Below the pieces are notes generated by a model. That model searched no databases. It saw only the letters and a program-made list of their open reading frames with translations, and was not told the DNA's origin. Of a DNA stretch of 64,000 nt, positions 36,326-45,983 are shown piece by piece. Position 1 is the stretch's first letter. Each line of letters starts with the position of its first letter. This stretch comes from Rhodococcus sp. 06-235-1A (GTDB lineage: Bacteria > Actinomycetota > Actinomycetes > Mycobacteriales > Mycobacteriaceae). Position numbers and translations under genes: made by a program. The DNA lies in contig NZ_NOYI01000003.1 of assembly GCF_002258785.1 (NCBI RefSeq), positions 372,001 to 436,000 of the forward strand, written 5' to 3'.

Positions 36326-36964
36326 GTGACCGAGCAGCCGATGTCGAGTCCTGCCTCGTCCGGGTCTGCGCCCGCGCAGTCCGACATGGATGCTCCGGAG
36401 AAGACGGTCGAAGATGCCGTCCTCGACGCGGCCAGATCGTGCATCCTCGAACACGGAGTCAAGCGTACGACTTTGGCCGAGATCGCCCGCCGCGCCCAGG
36501 TGAGCAGACCCACGGTCTACCGGAGATGGGCCGATACGCGAGCGGTTGTGTCGAGCTTGCTCACTCGTGAGATCAGCGCGGTCATTCCTACCTTCGACGC
36601 CTCTGCTTCCGGTCGAGATCAGATCGTGACTGCGGTGGGCGAAGCTGCCGATCGGATCCGACTTCACCCGCTTTTCGTCAAAATACTACGTTCCGATTCC
36701 GATGTGCTCGCTACGTACATTCTTCATCGACTCGGCACCAGCCAGTCGTTGATCATCGACGCATTGTCGTCGTTGATCGTTGCAGGACAACGTGATTCGT
36801 CGATTCGCGAGGGTGACCCGATGGCTCTGGCGACGATGCTGCTGCTGATGGTTCAGTCGGCGGTCCAGTCGGCCGAGATGGTGTCCGAGCGCCTCCCCGG
36901 TGCCGAGGTGATGCGCCAGATGGCGTATGCGGTCGACGCCTACCTGCGGCCCCGGAGCGCATGA
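36326..36964 (+). CDS. TetR/AcrR family regulator
   Basis: A 212-residue TetR repressor. After a polar N-terminal tail of about 25 residues, the helix-turn-helix occupies about 28-72, with LAEIARRAQVSRPTVYRRWAD as recognition region. The C-terminal domain is helical and probably binds a hydrophobic ligand. AAGGG precedes the GTG start. It is divergent from the diacylglycerol kinase gene, and the glycosyltransferase gene follows in the same direction. The target is unknown; candidate operators lie upstream. Confidence 0.9.
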   Translation: MTEQPMSSPASSGSAPAQSDMDAPEKTVEDAVLDAARSCILEHGVKRTTLAEIARRAQVSRPTVYRRWADTRAVVSSLLTREISAVIPTFDASASGRDQIVTAVGEAADRIRLHPLFVKILRSDSDVLATYILHRLGTSQSLIIDALSSLIVAGQRDSSIREGDPMALATMLLLMVQSAVQSAEMVSERLPGAEVMRQMAYAVDAYLRPRSA

Positions 36965-37029
36965 ACGCCCGCCTCTGCTGATCGGTTCATGCGTCGTGTT
37001 TCACCGGCCGGGTGTGGCACGCTGGGTTC

Positions 37030-38202
37030 GTGCGAGTAGCAGTGGTGGCCGGACCCGACCCGGGGCATGCGTTTCCGGCCATTGCTCTGTGCCTGTTGTT
37101 TCTTCGGTCCGGCGATGAACCGGTTCTGTTCACCGGCAGCCGGTGGGTGCCCGACGCCCGTGCCGTCGGGCTGCGAGCCTTTCCGCTGGGCGGCCTGGCA
37201 CCGCGACCGGAGGACGACGATCTCGATGCCGGACAGCGCATTCACTCACGTGCAGCGTTCGTCTCGACCGAGTTGTTACCCGACCTCGAGCGGGAGAACG
37301 TCGACCTCGTCGTGTCCGACATCCTGACTGCAGGAGGCGGCATGGCCGCCGAGCGTCTCGGTATCACCTGGGTCGAGCTTTCTCCCCATCCACTGTATTC
37401 ACCCTCGAAAGGGTTGCCTCCCATCGGAAGTGGGTTGGCCCCCGGCGTCGGGCTTCGCGGCAGGCTGCGCGATACCGTGATGCGCGCACTGACGGCACGC
37501 TCGATCGCACAGGGACGGACTCAACGGTCCGTGGCCAGGACGAGCATCGGACTGCCGGCTCGGGATCCTGGCCCGGCGGCTCGGCTCGTTGCCACCATTC
37601 CGGCGTTGGAGGTGGCGCGTCCCGATTGGCCGGCGGACGCGCACGTGGTCGGTCCACTGCTCTGGGAGCCGACCGACGATCTGCTCGAGTTGCCCGACGG
37701 CGAAACGCCGTTGGTGATGGTCGCCCCGTCGACGGCGTTCACCGGTGCCGAGGGAATGCTCGAGATGGCGCTGAAAGGATTGGACGGCAACGGGGTTCGG
37801 GTAGTGGCGTCGGTTCTCGACGGGGCTCCCGACGTATTGCCGAACTGGGCGAATGCGGGCCTCGGTCGGCAGGACGAACTTCTGCGTCACGCCGATGTGG
37901 TGGTATGCGGGGGTGGCCACGGAATGCTGGCGAAGGCTCTGATCCACGGGGTACCGGTGGTGACGGTGCCTGGCGGCGGGGATCAGTGGGAGTTGGCGAA
38001 TCGGGCTGCGCGGCAAGGCAGCGCCGTGATCGTACGACCCCCGACGGCGGTCTCGATCGCCGACGCGGTGGCCGACGTGCTCGCCGATCCGCGATTCGCG
38101 GCGGCGGCAGCAGCGGCAGCCGCAGGCGCGCAATCCGTCGAGGATCCGGTGGCGGTGTGCCACGAGGTGCTCGCCCGCAGTACGCCGAAGACGGGACGTT
38201 AG
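37030..38202 (+). CDS. Glycosyltransferase, UGT/MGT-like (GT-B fold)
   Basis: A 390-residue GT-B glycosyltransferase. The start VRVAVVAGPDPGHAFPAIAL is the N-terminal acceptor domain. The C-terminal donor site has VVCGGGHGMLAKALIHGVPVV-type sequence (about 295-315; HGMLAKAL) and PGGGDQWELANRAARQG, the sugar-nucleotide signature of the family. I chose the GTG at 37030 because an ATG 18 bp upstream adds nothing conserved. Position next to the DUF3046 gene and recA matches mycobacterial Rv2739c. Acceptor and sugar are not known. Confidence 0.88.
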   Translation: MRVAVVAGPDPGHAFPAIALCLLFLRSGDEPVLFTGSRWVPDARAVGLRAFPLGGLAPRPEDDDLDAGQRIHSRAAFVSTELLPDLERENVDLVVSDILTAGGGMAAERLGITWVELSPHPLYSPSKGLPPIGSGLAPGVGLRGRLRDTVMRALTARSIAQGRTQRSVARTSIGLPARDPGPAARLVATIPALEVARPDWPADAHVVGPLLWEPTDDLLELPDGETPLVMVAPSTAFTGAEGMLEMALKGLDGNGVRVVASVLDGAPDVLPNWANAGLGRQDELLRHADVVVCGGGHGMLAKALIHGVPVVTVPGGGDQWELANRAARQGSAVIVRPPTAVSIADAVADVLADPRFAAAAAAAAAGAQSVEDPVAVCHEVLARSTPKTGR

Positions 38203-38212
38203 GGTTGCAGAT

Positions 38213-38404
38213 GTGCGTCTGACCGAATTTCGTGAACTGCTCACCGAGGAGTTCGGCTCCGTTCGAGGCAATTCCCTGCTGACCGATCATGTGTTGTCCG
38301 GTATCGGTCGAACCGGGGCGCAGGCCATCGAGGACGGCGTCGACCCGAGAGAAGTGTGGCGCTCGATCTGCTACGAGTTCGATGTTCCGAAAGAGCGCTG
38401 GTAG
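38213..38404 (+). CDS. DUF3046 family protein
   Basis: A 63-residue soluble protein of the actinobacterial DUF3046 family: RLTEFRELLTEEFGSV at the start, DHVLSGIGRTGAQAIEDG in the middle, and a C-terminal PREVWRSICYEFDVPKERW. It is almost always found just upstream of recA. TAGGGT at 38200-38205, overlapping the end of the glycosyltransferase gene, lies 7 nt before the GTG start. No function is known. Confidence 0.9.
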   Translation: MRLTEFRELLTEEFGSVRGNSLLTDHVLSGIGRTGAQAIEDGVDPREVWRSICYEFDVPKERW

Positions 38405-38452
38405 CTCCGTAGGTCGGATCGAGTTTGCCCGGCGTGTCGAAAGCCGAGGTAG

Positions 38453-38480
38453 TTGACTCGAACACGTGTTCCCCTATGCT
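38453..38480 (+). promoter_or_regulatory. recA promoter with LexA (SOS) box in the spacer
   Basis: TTGACT (38453-38458) and TATGCT (38475-38480) are 16 bp apart. Between them the sequence TCGAACACGTGTTCCC (38458-38473) fits the actinobacterial LexA box TCGAAC-N4-GTTCGA with two changes at the end. LexA bound here would cover the spacer and block RNA polymerase. Transcription would begin near 38487, leaving a leader of about 115 nt. Confidence 0.8.
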
Positions 38481-38600
38481 GGGTGTCAACGGTTGCTGAT
38501 CGGTCTCGAGAAACTTCTTGTCGGTACCCCGTTCTAGCGTTACCGACGACAAAGCTGATCGACACGACACAGCTGAACGACACGACACAGGGAGCTCACG

Positions 38601-39638
38601 ATGGCTGCATACGATCGCGACAAAGCGCTCGATCTCGCACTCGCGCAGATTGACAAGAACTTCGGTAAGGGTTCGGTGATGCGCCTCGGTGACGAGGTCC
38701 GCCAGCCGATTGCCGTCATCCCCACCGGATCGATCGCGCTCGATGTGGCACTCGGCATCGGAGGGTTGCCGCGTGGACGTGTCATCGAGGTCTACGGCCC
38801 GGAGTCCTCGGGTAAGACCACCGTTGCCTTGCACGCGGTGGCCAGCGCTCAGCGGGCGGGCGGCATTGCCGCCTTCATCGACGCGGAGCACGCACTGGAT
38901 CCGGACTACGCGAAGAAGCTCGGTGTCGACACCGATGCACTGCTGGTCTCGCAGCCCGATACCGGTGAGCAAGCCCTCGAAATCGCCGACATGCTGATCC
39001 GTTCGGGCGCACTCGATATCCTCGTGATCGACTCGGTGGCGGCACTCGTTCCCCGCGCCGAGATCGAAGGCGAGATGGGCGACAGTCACGTGGGCCTGCA
39101 GGCTCGCCTGATGAGCCAGGCGCTGCGCAAGATCACCGGCGCGATGAGCAATTCCGGTACCACCGTCATCTTCATCAACCAGCTGCGCGAGAAGATCGGC
39201 GTCATGTTCGGCTCTCCCGAAACCACCACCGGTGGTAAGGCCTTGAAGTTCTACGCCTCGGTTCGCCTCGACATCCGCCGCATCGAGACCCTGAAGGACG
39301 GAACCGACGCCATCGGTAACCGCACCCGTGTCAAGGTCGTCAAGAACAAGGTCGCGCCGCCGTTCAAGCAGGCCGAGTTCGACATCATCTACGGCAAGGG
39401 CATCAGCCGAGAGGGCTCGTTGATCGACATGGGCGTCGAGCACGGCTTCATTCGTAAGTCGGGTTCGTGGTTCACCTACGAGGGCGATCAGCTCGGCCAG
39501 GGCAAGGAGAACGCCCGCAAGTTCATGCTCGAGAACCCCGACGTGCGAGACGAGATCGAGAAGAAGATCATGGAGAAGCTGCAGATCGGCGCGGACGTCA
39601 CCGCGGAGGAGCCTGCCGCCGCTCCGGTGGACTTCTAA
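38601..39638 (+). CDS. recA: Recombinase RecA
   Basis: RecA forms filaments on single-stranded DNA, drives strand exchange and triggers LexA self-cleavage. The 345-residue product is uninterrupted and carries no intein, unlike M. tuberculosis recA. Walker [10 protein letters not shown] is at residues 65-73 and Walker [20 protein letters not shown] near 138. The L2 loop region [20 protein letters not shown] is near 193-212. GGGAGC precedes the ATG. The promoter contains a LexA box. recX follows by 12 bp. Confidence 0.98.
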   Translation: MAAYDRDKALDLALAQIDKNFGKGSVMRLGDEVRQPIAVIPTGSIALDVALGIGGLPRGRVIEVYGPESSGKTTVALHAVASAQRAGGIAAFIDAEHALDPDYAKKLGVDTDALLVSQPDTGEQALEIADMLIRSGALDILVIDSVAALVPRAEIEGEMGDSHVGLQARLMSQALRKITGAMSNSGTTVIFINQLREKIGVMFGSPETTTGGKALKFYASVRLDIRRIETLKDGTDAIGNRTRVKVVKNKVAPPFKQAEFDIIYGKGISREGSLIDMGVEHGFIRKSGSWFTYEGDQLGQGKENARKFMLENPDVRDEIEKKIMEKLQIGADVTAEEPAAAPVDF

Positions 39639-39650
39639 CCCGTTGCCGCG

Positions 39651-40202
39651 GTGCAGCAGCGAGACGAGGGTGGGGGCACCGAAGCGCAGGCGAAAGATGT
39701 CTGCCTTCGGTTGCTGACCGACCGAGCGCGCAGCAGGCACGAACTCGAAACGAGTCTTGCCAAGAAGGGATTCACCGCAGAGATCGCGAATGCAGTTCTC
39801 GACCGGCTCGAAAAAGCGAAACTTGTCGATGACGAATCGTTCGCACAGCAGTGGGTCCACTCTCGGCACAAGTACTCCGGCAAGGGTAAACGCGCCTTGA
39901 GCATGGAACTCCGAACCAAGGGCGTCAGTAGCGAACTCGCCGCACACGCGTTGGATCTGATCGATGCCGACGATGAGCGCCACCGCGCAGGTGAATTGGT
40001 ACGCAAGCGATTTCGCACCCTGAAGCTGCCGGATTCGAGTGGTCCGGATGCCCGTGTGGAGCGAGACAAGGTCGTCCGCAAGCTGGTCGGTATGCTCGCT
40101 CGCCGCGGATACTCGCAAGGAATGGCATTTGCGGTGGTCAAAGAAGAACTCGACCGCGCAGGTGCCGACACCGAAGACTTCGACGGCCCCGACTCGAGGT
40201 GA
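39651..40202 (+). CDS. recX: Regulatory protein RecX
   Basis: RecX inhibits RecA filament extension. The 183-residue protein consists of repeated three-helix units; AKDVCLRLLTDRARSRHELE, then LAKKGFTAEIANAVLDRLEKAKLVDDESFAQQW-type sequence, is the classic N-terminal RecX motif (LAKKGF; DDESFAQ). The GTG start is 12 bp after recA, so the two are one operon under SOS control. A strong perfect hairpin follows the stop and separates it from the convergent glu operon. Confidence 0.95.
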   Translation: MQQRDEGGGTEAQAKDVCLRLLTDRARSRHELETSLAKKGFTAEIANAVLDRLEKAKLVDDESFAQQWVHSRHKYSGKGKRALSMELRTKGVSSELAAHALDLIDADDERHRAGELVRKRFRTLKLPDSSGPDARVERDKVVRKLVGMLARRGYSQGMAFAVVKEELDRAGADTEDFDGPDSR

Positions 40203-40234
40203 TCGTCCACCCCGAGCCGGTGCTGTCGAGAAAC

Positions 40235-40273
40235 AGTAAGGCCCGCAACACCATCGGTGTTGCGGGCCTTACT
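40235..40273. terminator. Bidirectional terminator between recX and gluD
   Basis: An 18-bp stem (AGTAAGGCCCGCAACACC, 40235-40252) pairs perfectly with 40256-40273 around an ATC loop. AGTAAG/CTTACT ends give short A and T flanks on both strands. It lies 33 bp after the recX stop and 36 bp after the end of gluD on the other strand, so it can end both transcripts. Confidence 0.88.
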
Positions 40274-40308
40274 CGTTCAGGGCTTCCCAGTTACAGCCGA
40301 CGTGTGGG

Positions 40309-41181
40309 TCAGGCCGCCTGACCGCCGTCCATAGCCGGAACGACTGCAGTCGTGCCGGCCTTGCGTTTGCGTGAACGCAATCTTCGCTCGACCACCGTAG
40401 CCAGCTTCGTCAGCGCCGAGTTGATGATGATCATGATGACGGCGACGATGACCAAGGACGGCAGGTAGTTGCTGTAGAACGCACCCACCTGCTGACCGGA
40501 ACGAACGACCTCGACGTACCCGATGAGGTAACCGAGTGCCGAGTCCTTCAGCGCCACCACCATCTGCGAAATGATCGCCGGCAGCATCGCGGTGACGGCT
40601 TGGGGGAGCAGGACGAGTAGCATGACCTGGCTCTTGCGCATTCCGAGCGCCGACGCTGCTTCCCTCTGACCCTTGGGCAACGAATTGACACCGGCACGCA
40701 CGATCTCGGCGATGACCGAACCGTTGTACAGCGTCAGGCCGGTGACCACTGCCGCCAAGGCCAAGTACTTGACCTTGAAGACCTCGTAATCGGCGTAGAC
40801 GGCGTAGAGGAAGATCATCAGGATCAGCACCGGCACCGCGCGGAACACCTCGACGAACGCGCCGCTGATTCCACGCACCACCCGGTGATCGGACAGTCTG
40901 CCGATACCGAGGGCGGCACCGAGAATCAGTGCGAACACGATCGACAGCGCCGCTGCGACGAGTGTTCCCTGGATTCCGGGCAGCAGATACGTTGTCCAGG
41001 TGGTCGATTCGAGGAACGGGTCCCACTTCGCCGCGGTCAGCTGCCCCTTGGAGTCGAGGGCTCGATAGATGAGAAATGCGACGCCCAGAGAGACGATCGC
41101 AACGACCACGGTCAGAATACGATATCGCAGAACCGCTTTGGGGCCCGGAACGTCGTAGAGAACTGCTACTGCATCACTCAT
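40309..41181 (-). CDS. gluD: Glutamate ABC transporter permease GluD
   Basis: A 290-residue inner-membrane permease of the polar amino acid ABC family (HisM/GltK type). The EAA loop that contacts the ATPase reads NSLPKGQREAASALGMRKSQ (about residues 182-201). It has an extra N-terminal membrane segment and a basic C-terminal tail (RRLRSRKRKAG). It overlaps the gluC stop by 1 bp (TGATG), showing translational coupling. It is last in the gluABCD operon for glutamate uptake, whose position next to recA-recX matches Corynebacterium as I recall it. Confidence 0.93.
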   Translation of the reverse strand: MSDAVAVLYDVPGPKAVLRYRILTVVVAIVSLGVAFLIYRALDSKGQLTAAKWDPFLESTTWTTYLLPGIQGTLVAAALSIVFALILGAALGIGRLSDHRVVRGISGAFVEVFRAVPVLILMIFLYAVYADYEVFKVKYLALAAVVTGLTLYNGSVIAEIVRAGVNSLPKGQREAASALGMRKSQVMLLVLLPQAVTAMLPAIISQMVVALKDSALGYLIGYVEVVRSGQQVGAFYSNYLPSLVIVAVIMIIINSALTKLATVVERRLRSRKRKAGTTAVVPAMDGGQAA

Positions 41182-41858
41182 CAGGACACCGCCAATCGCT
41201 TGCTGATGTAGCCGAACAGCAACCCGGTCGGGAGCGTCAGGATCATGAAGCCGAGCGCGAAGATTCCGCCGACGACGAAGATCGCGGCTTCGTTCTCGAT
41301 CATGTTCTTCATCAGGAACGACGCTTCGGCGACGCCGATCACCGATGCGATGGTCGTGTTCTTCGTCAGGGCGATCACGACGCTTCCGAGTGGGCCGACC
41401 ACGGCGCGGAAAGCCTGTGGGAGAACCACTATGGAGATGTTCTGCGTGAACGTCATTCCGAGTGAGCGGCCCGCTTCGGCCTGACCGACCGGGACCGTGT
41501 TGATACCGGACCTGAGGGATTCGGCCACGAACGACGCGGTGTAGACACTCAGACCGAGGATTGCCAAACGAAAGTTGTTGTCGTCGAGGAAGGTCGACGA
41601 CGACTCCGACGCGAGCGAGACACCCATGGTCTGGTACAGGCCGAACGAGGTGAACAGGATGATCAGGGTCAACGGGGTGTTACGAAAGATGGTGACGTAC
41701 GTGGCGGCTATGCCACGTGCGATCGGGATGGGAGACACCCGCATCGCGGCAATGATCGTTCCGATGACCAACGCGCCGACGAGGGATGCCAACGTCAGGT
41801 AGATGGTCGAGAGGAATGCGTCGATCAATTGATCGCCGTACTTGCTCAATAGGTTCAC
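41181..41858 (-). CDS. gluC: Glutamate ABC transporter permease GluC
   Basis: A 225-residue permease, partner of GluD. It has about five membrane helices and the EAA motif SGINTVPVGQAEAGRSLGMT (about residues 117-136). FRNTPLTLIILF and FVAESLRSG are characteristic of the His/Glu/Gln permease family. The GTG start lies 85 bp after gluB with GAGGATC upstream at long spacing. Together with GluD it forms the membrane channel. Confidence 0.93.
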   Translation of the reverse strand: MNLLSKYGDQLIDAFLSTIYLTLASLVGALVIGTIIAAMRVSPIPIARGIAATYVTIFRNTPLTLIILFTSFGLYQTMGVSLASESSSTFLDDNNFRLAILGLSVYTASFVAESLRSGINTVPVGQAEAGRSLGMTFTQNISIVVLPQAFRAVVGPLGSVVIALTKNTTIASVIGVAEASFLMKNMIENEAAIFVVGGIFALGFMILTLPTGLLFGYISKRLAVS

Positions 41859-41943
41859 GGTGCTTGTTGATCCTCACGGCTCGGCGAGATCGAACCGTCG
41901 TGTTCCACGTGCACGCGCACGCGGAACACGACGACAGGGTCGA

Positions 41944-42777
41944 TCAGTAGCGGTCGACGGTGGGCGGGGTCGGCAGCGGGTAGCCCGATGCGCCCACGGT
42001 GTCGTTGAAGGCCTGCTCCCAGGCACCGCTCGACACCATCTCTTCGATGGCGTCGTTGATCTTGTTGCGTCCGTCGGTGTCGTCCTTGTTCAGGCCGATG
42101 CCGTAGTTCTCCGTGGTGAACGGCTCGCCGACGACCTTGAACTGTCCGGGGGACTGAGCGGCGTAGCCGGCCAGGATGATGTCGTCGGTCGTGACGGCAT
42201 CGACGGTGCCGTTGCGCAGGGCCTCCACACATGCGGAGTAGGTGTCGAACGGCTGGAGCTGCACGCCCGGGTACTCGTCGGCGATGTTCTGGGCCGGAGT
42301 GGATCCGGTGACCGAGCAGAGCCGCTTTCCGTCGTTCAGCGAGTCGGCACCGGTGATGTCGGTGTTGTCCTCGCGGACGAGCAACGACTGACCCGCCACG
42401 AAGTACGGTCCGGCGAAGCCGACCTTCTCCTTGCGGGTGTCGGTGATGGAGTAGGTGGCGACGATGTAGTCGACCTCACCGTTTTCGATCAGAGTCTCGC
42501 GCTGGGCCGAGGGAGACTCCTTGAACTCGATGTTGGCCTCGTCGACACCGAGCTTGCCGGCGACGTACTTGGCCACCTCGACGTCGAAGCCGCTGAACGT
42601 GCCGTCGGGGTTGCGCAGACCCAGGCCGGGCTGATCGAACTTGATGCCGACGATGAGGTTGCCGGACTCGGCGCTGCTCGAGATGGTGCGGGCTTCCTCG
42701 CCGCCGCCGCATGCGGTGGCGACGATGGACAGAGCGGCGATGGCGACACCGAGGCGAAGCGGTCGGGTGAGTCTCAC
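41944..42777 (-). CDS. gluB: Glutamate-binding lipoprotein GluB
   Basis: An extracytoplasmic solute-binding protein, 277 residues, anchored as a lipoprotein. The signal peptide ends in the lipobox LSIVATAC (Cys near residue 24). The mature part has SGNLIVGIKFDQPGLG and FDVEVAKYVAGKLG, standard for family-3 polar amino acid binding proteins. I chose the GTG at 42777, preceded by AAGGA. The longer start at 42810 lacks a ribosome-binding site. It delivers glutamate to GluCD. Confidence 0.93.
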   Translation of the reverse strand: MRLTRPLRLGVAIAALSIVATACGGGEEARTISSSAESGNLIVGIKFDQPGLGLRNPDGTFSGFDVEVAKYVAGKLGVDEANIEFKESPSAQRETLIENGEVDYIVATYSITDTRKEKVGFAGPYFVAGQSLLVREDNTDITGADSLNDGKRLCSVTGSTPAQNIADEYPGVQLQPFDTYSACVEALRNGTVDAVTTDDIILAGYAAQSPGQFKVVGEPFTTENYGIGLNKDDTDGRNKINDAIEEMVSSGAWEQAFNDTVGASGYPLPTPPTVDRY

Positions 42778-42830
42778 AGTGAATGTCCTTAGGTATCGGT
42801 TCGTGTACACGGGGCGAGCAGTGGAGCGGG

Positions 42831-43613
42831 TCAGTGACCGAGAATTTTGCCGAGGAAGTCCTTGGCGCGTTCGGACTTGGGGGACTTGAAGAACGTCTCC
42901 GGATCGGTGTCCTCGACGACGGCACCGTCTGCCATGAAGATGACGCGGTCGCCGGCCTTGCGAGCAAAGCCCATCTCGTGGGTGACGACGAGCATCGTCA
43001 TGCCCTCCTTGGCGAGGGAGGTCATGACGTCGAGGACCTCGTTGACCATTTCGGGGTCGAGGGCCGAGGTGGGCTCGTCGAAGAGCATCACCTTGGGATT
43101 CATGGCGAGAGATCGAGCGATGGCGACACGTTGCTGCTGACCACCGGAGAGCTGAGCGGGGTACTTGTCGGCCTGGTTGGCGATACCCACACGCTCGAGC
43201 AGAGCCAGGGCGCTCTTCTCTGCCTCGTCCTTCTTCTGCTTACGCACCTTCATCGGCGCGAGCATGACATTCTGAAGAATCGTCTTGTGCGCGAACAGGT
43301 TGAACGACTGGAACACCATGCCCACGTCTGCTCGCAATGCAGCGAGGGCCTTGCCCTCAGCGGGGAGTAGATCTCCATCGACCTCGATGGCACCGGAATC
43401 GATCGGCTCCAACCGGTTGATCGTCCGGCACAGGGTCGACTTGCCCGATCCGGAAGGACCCACGACGATGACGACCTGTCCGGCCGGCACTTCCAGGTTG
43501 ATGTCCTTCAGAACGTGCAGATCACCGAAATGTTTGTCGACGGATTTGAGCGAGATCATCGAGGGTGCGCCCGGCGGGGGTGTCGATGCCGGCGCGTCGG
43601 TGGCGTGCGTCAT
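42831..43613 (-). CDS. gluA: Glutamate ABC transporter ATP-binding protein GluA
   Basis: A 260-residue ABC ATPase with Walker [10 protein letters not shown] (about residue 53), signature [15 protein letters not shown] (about 154), Walker [15 protein letters not shown] and an H-loop VTHEMGFAR. It is the first gene of gluABCD. TAGGGT lies 8 nt before the ATG on this strand, so the operon's message may have almost no leader. An internal ATG ([13 protein letters not shown]) is another possible start. miaB diverges 165 bp away. Confidence 0.95.
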   Translation of the reverse strand: MTHATDAPASTPPPGAPSMISLKSVDKHFGDLHVLKDINLEVPAGQVVIVVGPSGSGKSTLCRTINRLEPIDSGAIEVDGDLLPAEGKALAALRADVGMVFQSFNLFAHKTILQNVMLAPMKVRKQKKDEAEKSALALLERVGIANQADKYPAQLSGGQQQRVAIARSLAMNPKVMLFDEPTSALDPEMVNEVLDVMTSLAKEGMTMLVVTHEMGFARKAGDRVIFMADGAVVEDTDPETFFKSPKSERAKDFLGKILGH

Positions 43614-43778
43614 AAGTCGAAACCCTATGCGTAGTTTCCTCGCCGACCGGCGTTTTCGCCCGCCATCTTCGATTATGTAATGGAAACTTTACTGTTGCCC
43701 CGCATCGGCCCTGCACAGTCCGCGGCGGGGCCCGCGACCCCGGCGGGCCGGTCGGTGCGGTGGACGTACCCTGGAGGG

Positions 43779-45359
43779 GTGCAGACGAGTGTTTTTCCGA
43801 CCGTGGACGTGGCCGATCGCGGGAGTACCGATCCCGTGCCGGTGACCGACCCGTCGGCTTCGGTTTCCCGCAGCTACGAGGTGCGTACGCACGGTTGCCA
43901 GATGAACGTCCATGATTCCGAGCGGCTGTCGGGTCTGTTGGAGGAGGCCGGCTATGTTCCGGCGGACGCCGGTACCGATGCCGACCTCGTAGTGTTCAAC
44001 ACCTGCGCGGTGCGGGAGAACGCCGACAACAAGCTGTACGGAAACCTCGGTATGTTGCGGCCCGCGAAGACGCGAAACCCCAACATGCAGATTGCTGTCG
44101 GCGGCTGCCTGGCGCAGAAGGATCGCAATACCGTCGTGGAGAAGGCGCCGTGGGTCGACGTCGTGTTCGGCACCCACAACATCGGGTCGCTTCCGGTCCT
44201 GCTCGAGCGCGCTCGGCACAACGAGCAAGCGCAGGTCGAAATTCTCGAATCGCTCGAGGCCTTCCCGTCCACACTGCCCGCGAAGCGAGAGTCGACGTAC
44301 GCGGGTTGGGTGTCGATCTCGGTGGGCTGCAACAACACCTGCACGTTCTGTATCGTGCCGGCGCTGCGCGGCAAGGAGATCGACCGCCGACCGGGCGACA
44401 TCCTGGCCGAGGTACAGGCTTTGGTGGACCAGGGCGTGCTCGAGGTGACGCTGCTCGGTCAGAACGTCAATGCATACGGTGCCTCGTTCGCCGATCCGGA
44501 GATGCCTCGCGATCGCGGCGCATTCGCATCGCTGCTGACCGCCTGCGGCTCGATCGAGGGACTCGAGCGTGTGCGCTTCACGTCTCCGCACCCGGCCGAG
44601 TTCACCGACGACGTGATCGAGGCGATGGCGTCCACCCCGAACATCTGTCCCACTTTGCACATGCCGCTCCAGTCCGGATCGGATCGAATTCTCAAGGCGA
44701 TGCGCAGGTCCTATCGGCAGACGAAGTTCATGGGCATCATCGACAAGGTGCGCGCGGCCATGCCGCACGCGGCCATCACCACCGACATCATCGTCGGCTT
44801 CCCCGGCGAGACCGAAGAGGACTTCGAGCAGACGCTCGACGTGGTTCGACGGGCGAAGTTCGCCAATGCCTACACCTTCCAGTACTCGAAGCGACCCGGT
44901 ACACCGGCCGCCGATATGCCCGACCAGGTACCCAAAGAGGTTGTGCAAGAACGGTATCTGCGATTGATCGCATTGCAGGAAGAGATCGTTCTCGCTGCCA
45001 ACCAGGCTTTGATCGGGACCGAGGTCGAACTACTCGTCGCCACTGGCGAAGGGCGCAAGAACGCCGCGACCCATCGCATGAGTGGGCGAGCCAGAGACGG
45101 TCGACTCGTGCATTTCGCCGTCGACCCCGATCGCGCGAGCGATATCCGTCCGGGTGACGTCGTCACGACCACGCTGACTGCCGCCGCTCCGTACCACCTC
45201 ATCGCCGACGCCGGAGTGCTCACGCACCGCCGCACGGCAGCAGGAGACGCCCACGAACGCGGTGTCATGCCCAAGACGGCACCGATCGGCGTCGGCCTCG
45301 GACTTCCCTCCATCGGCGCACCGGCGCCACTTCCGGCACAGACAGGATGCTCCGCATGA
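43779..45359 (+). CDS. miaB: tRNA-2-methylthio-N6-dimethylallyladenosine synthase
   Basis: MiaB is a radical-SAM methylthiotransferase that adds a methylthio group to i6A37 in tRNA. The N-terminal UPF0004 domain has [15 protein letters not shown] and the other cluster cysteines NTCAVRE and GGCLAQ. The radical-SAM motif CNNTCTFC begins at about residue 184. A TRAM domain follows near 425-490. A Pro-rich tail of about 40 residues ends it. The frame opens at 43680, but TACCCT at 43767-43772 lies exactly 6 nt before the GTG at 43779, so I chose that leaderless start (526 residues). Confidence 0.94.
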   Translation: MQTSVFPTVDVADRGSTDPVPVTDPSASVSRSYEVRTHGCQMNVHDSERLSGLLEEAGYVPADAGTDADLVVFNTCAVRENADNKLYGNLGMLRPAKTRNPNMQIAVGGCLAQKDRNTVVEKAPWVDVVFGTHNIGSLPVLLERARHNEQAQVEILESLEAFPSTLPAKRESTYAGWVSISVGCNNTCTFCIVPALRGKEIDRRPGDILAEVQALVDQGVLEVTLLGQNVNAYGASFADPEMPRDRGAFASLLTACGSIEGLERVRFTSPHPAEFTDDVIEAMASTPNICPTLHMPLQSGSDRILKAMRRSYRQTKFMGIIDKVRAAMPHAAITTDIIVGFPGETEEDFEQTLDVVRRAKFANAYTFQYSKRPGTPAADMPDQVPKEVVQERYLRLIALQEEIVLAANQALIGTEVELLVATGEGRKNAATHRMSGRARDGRLVHFAVDPDRASDIRPGDVVTTTLTAAAPYHLIADAGVLTHRRTAAGDAHERGVMPKTAPIGVGLGLPSIGAPAPLPAQTGCSA

Positions 45360-45943
45360 CCGAAGCAAACGGACCCGACCGCGTCGTACCGTCTCGATCC
45401 GCCGAGGAACTCGAACGAACCGAGCGAGCGGTGATGACCGAGCTGGACCCGGGCGCACGGGCCATGGTCGTGGCCGGACTGGTACTGGTTCTGCTGGTCA
45501 CCTTCGCGTTGCCGCACACCGGATCCGCCAGCGGATTCGACGTGCTCTCGGGCAGCGACGCAGCGGTCGCCGAGTCGATTGCACTGCCGTCGCGCATCTT
45601 CGTCGTGTTGGTGCTGACGTTCGGTGTGGTGATGTCGGTGCTCGCGCTGGTCACCCGCATGTGGGCCCTGGCCTGGGCGGCTGTTGCCGGATGCGCAGTG
45701 TCGTCGGTGTTCGGAATGCTCTCGATCTGGTCGCGGCAGACCGTACCCGACAACCTGCAAGGTGCCGGCCCGGGAATCGGTCTGATCATCGCGTGGCTCG
45801 CCGTCATGGTGTTGACGTTCCACTGGCTCAAGGCCGTCTGGAACAAGACGAACGCCCAACTCGCCGCTCAGGAACAGCGGCGCGTCGCTGCCGCGTCGGG
45901 TGAGCAGAAGCTGCGACTGTGGGACGGCCACTCGGCCCCGTAG
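45356..45943 (+). CDS. Conserved actinobacterial membrane protein (miaB-linked)
   Basis: A 195-residue protein with four hydrophobic segments (about residues 34-53, 78-101, 105-124 and 136-158) and a polar N-terminal 30 residues. It ends in a short basic tail. It overlaps miaB by 4 bp (ATGA) and is surely co-transcribed. It matches the Rv2732c position in mycobacteria as I recall. No motif suggests an activity. Confidence 0.85.
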   Translation: MTEANGPDRVVPSRSAEELERTERAVMTELDPGARAMVVAGLVLVLLVTFALPHTGSASGFDVLSGSDAAVAESIALPSRIFVVLVLTFGVVMSVLALVTRMWALAWAAVAGCAVSSVFGMLSIWSRQTVPDNLQGAGPGIGLIIAWLAVMVLTFHWLKAVWNKTNAQLAAQEQRRVAAASGEQKLRLWDGHSAP

Positions 45944-45983
45944 GACCGATCGACCGTCCCCAGCCGTTGGTGCAGCCGGCGGA

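Noticed and set aside
43680..43778. MiaB N-terminal extension from the ATG at 43680
   Set aside because: The extension is unlike the family, and TACCCT sits exactly 6 nt before the GTG at 43779.
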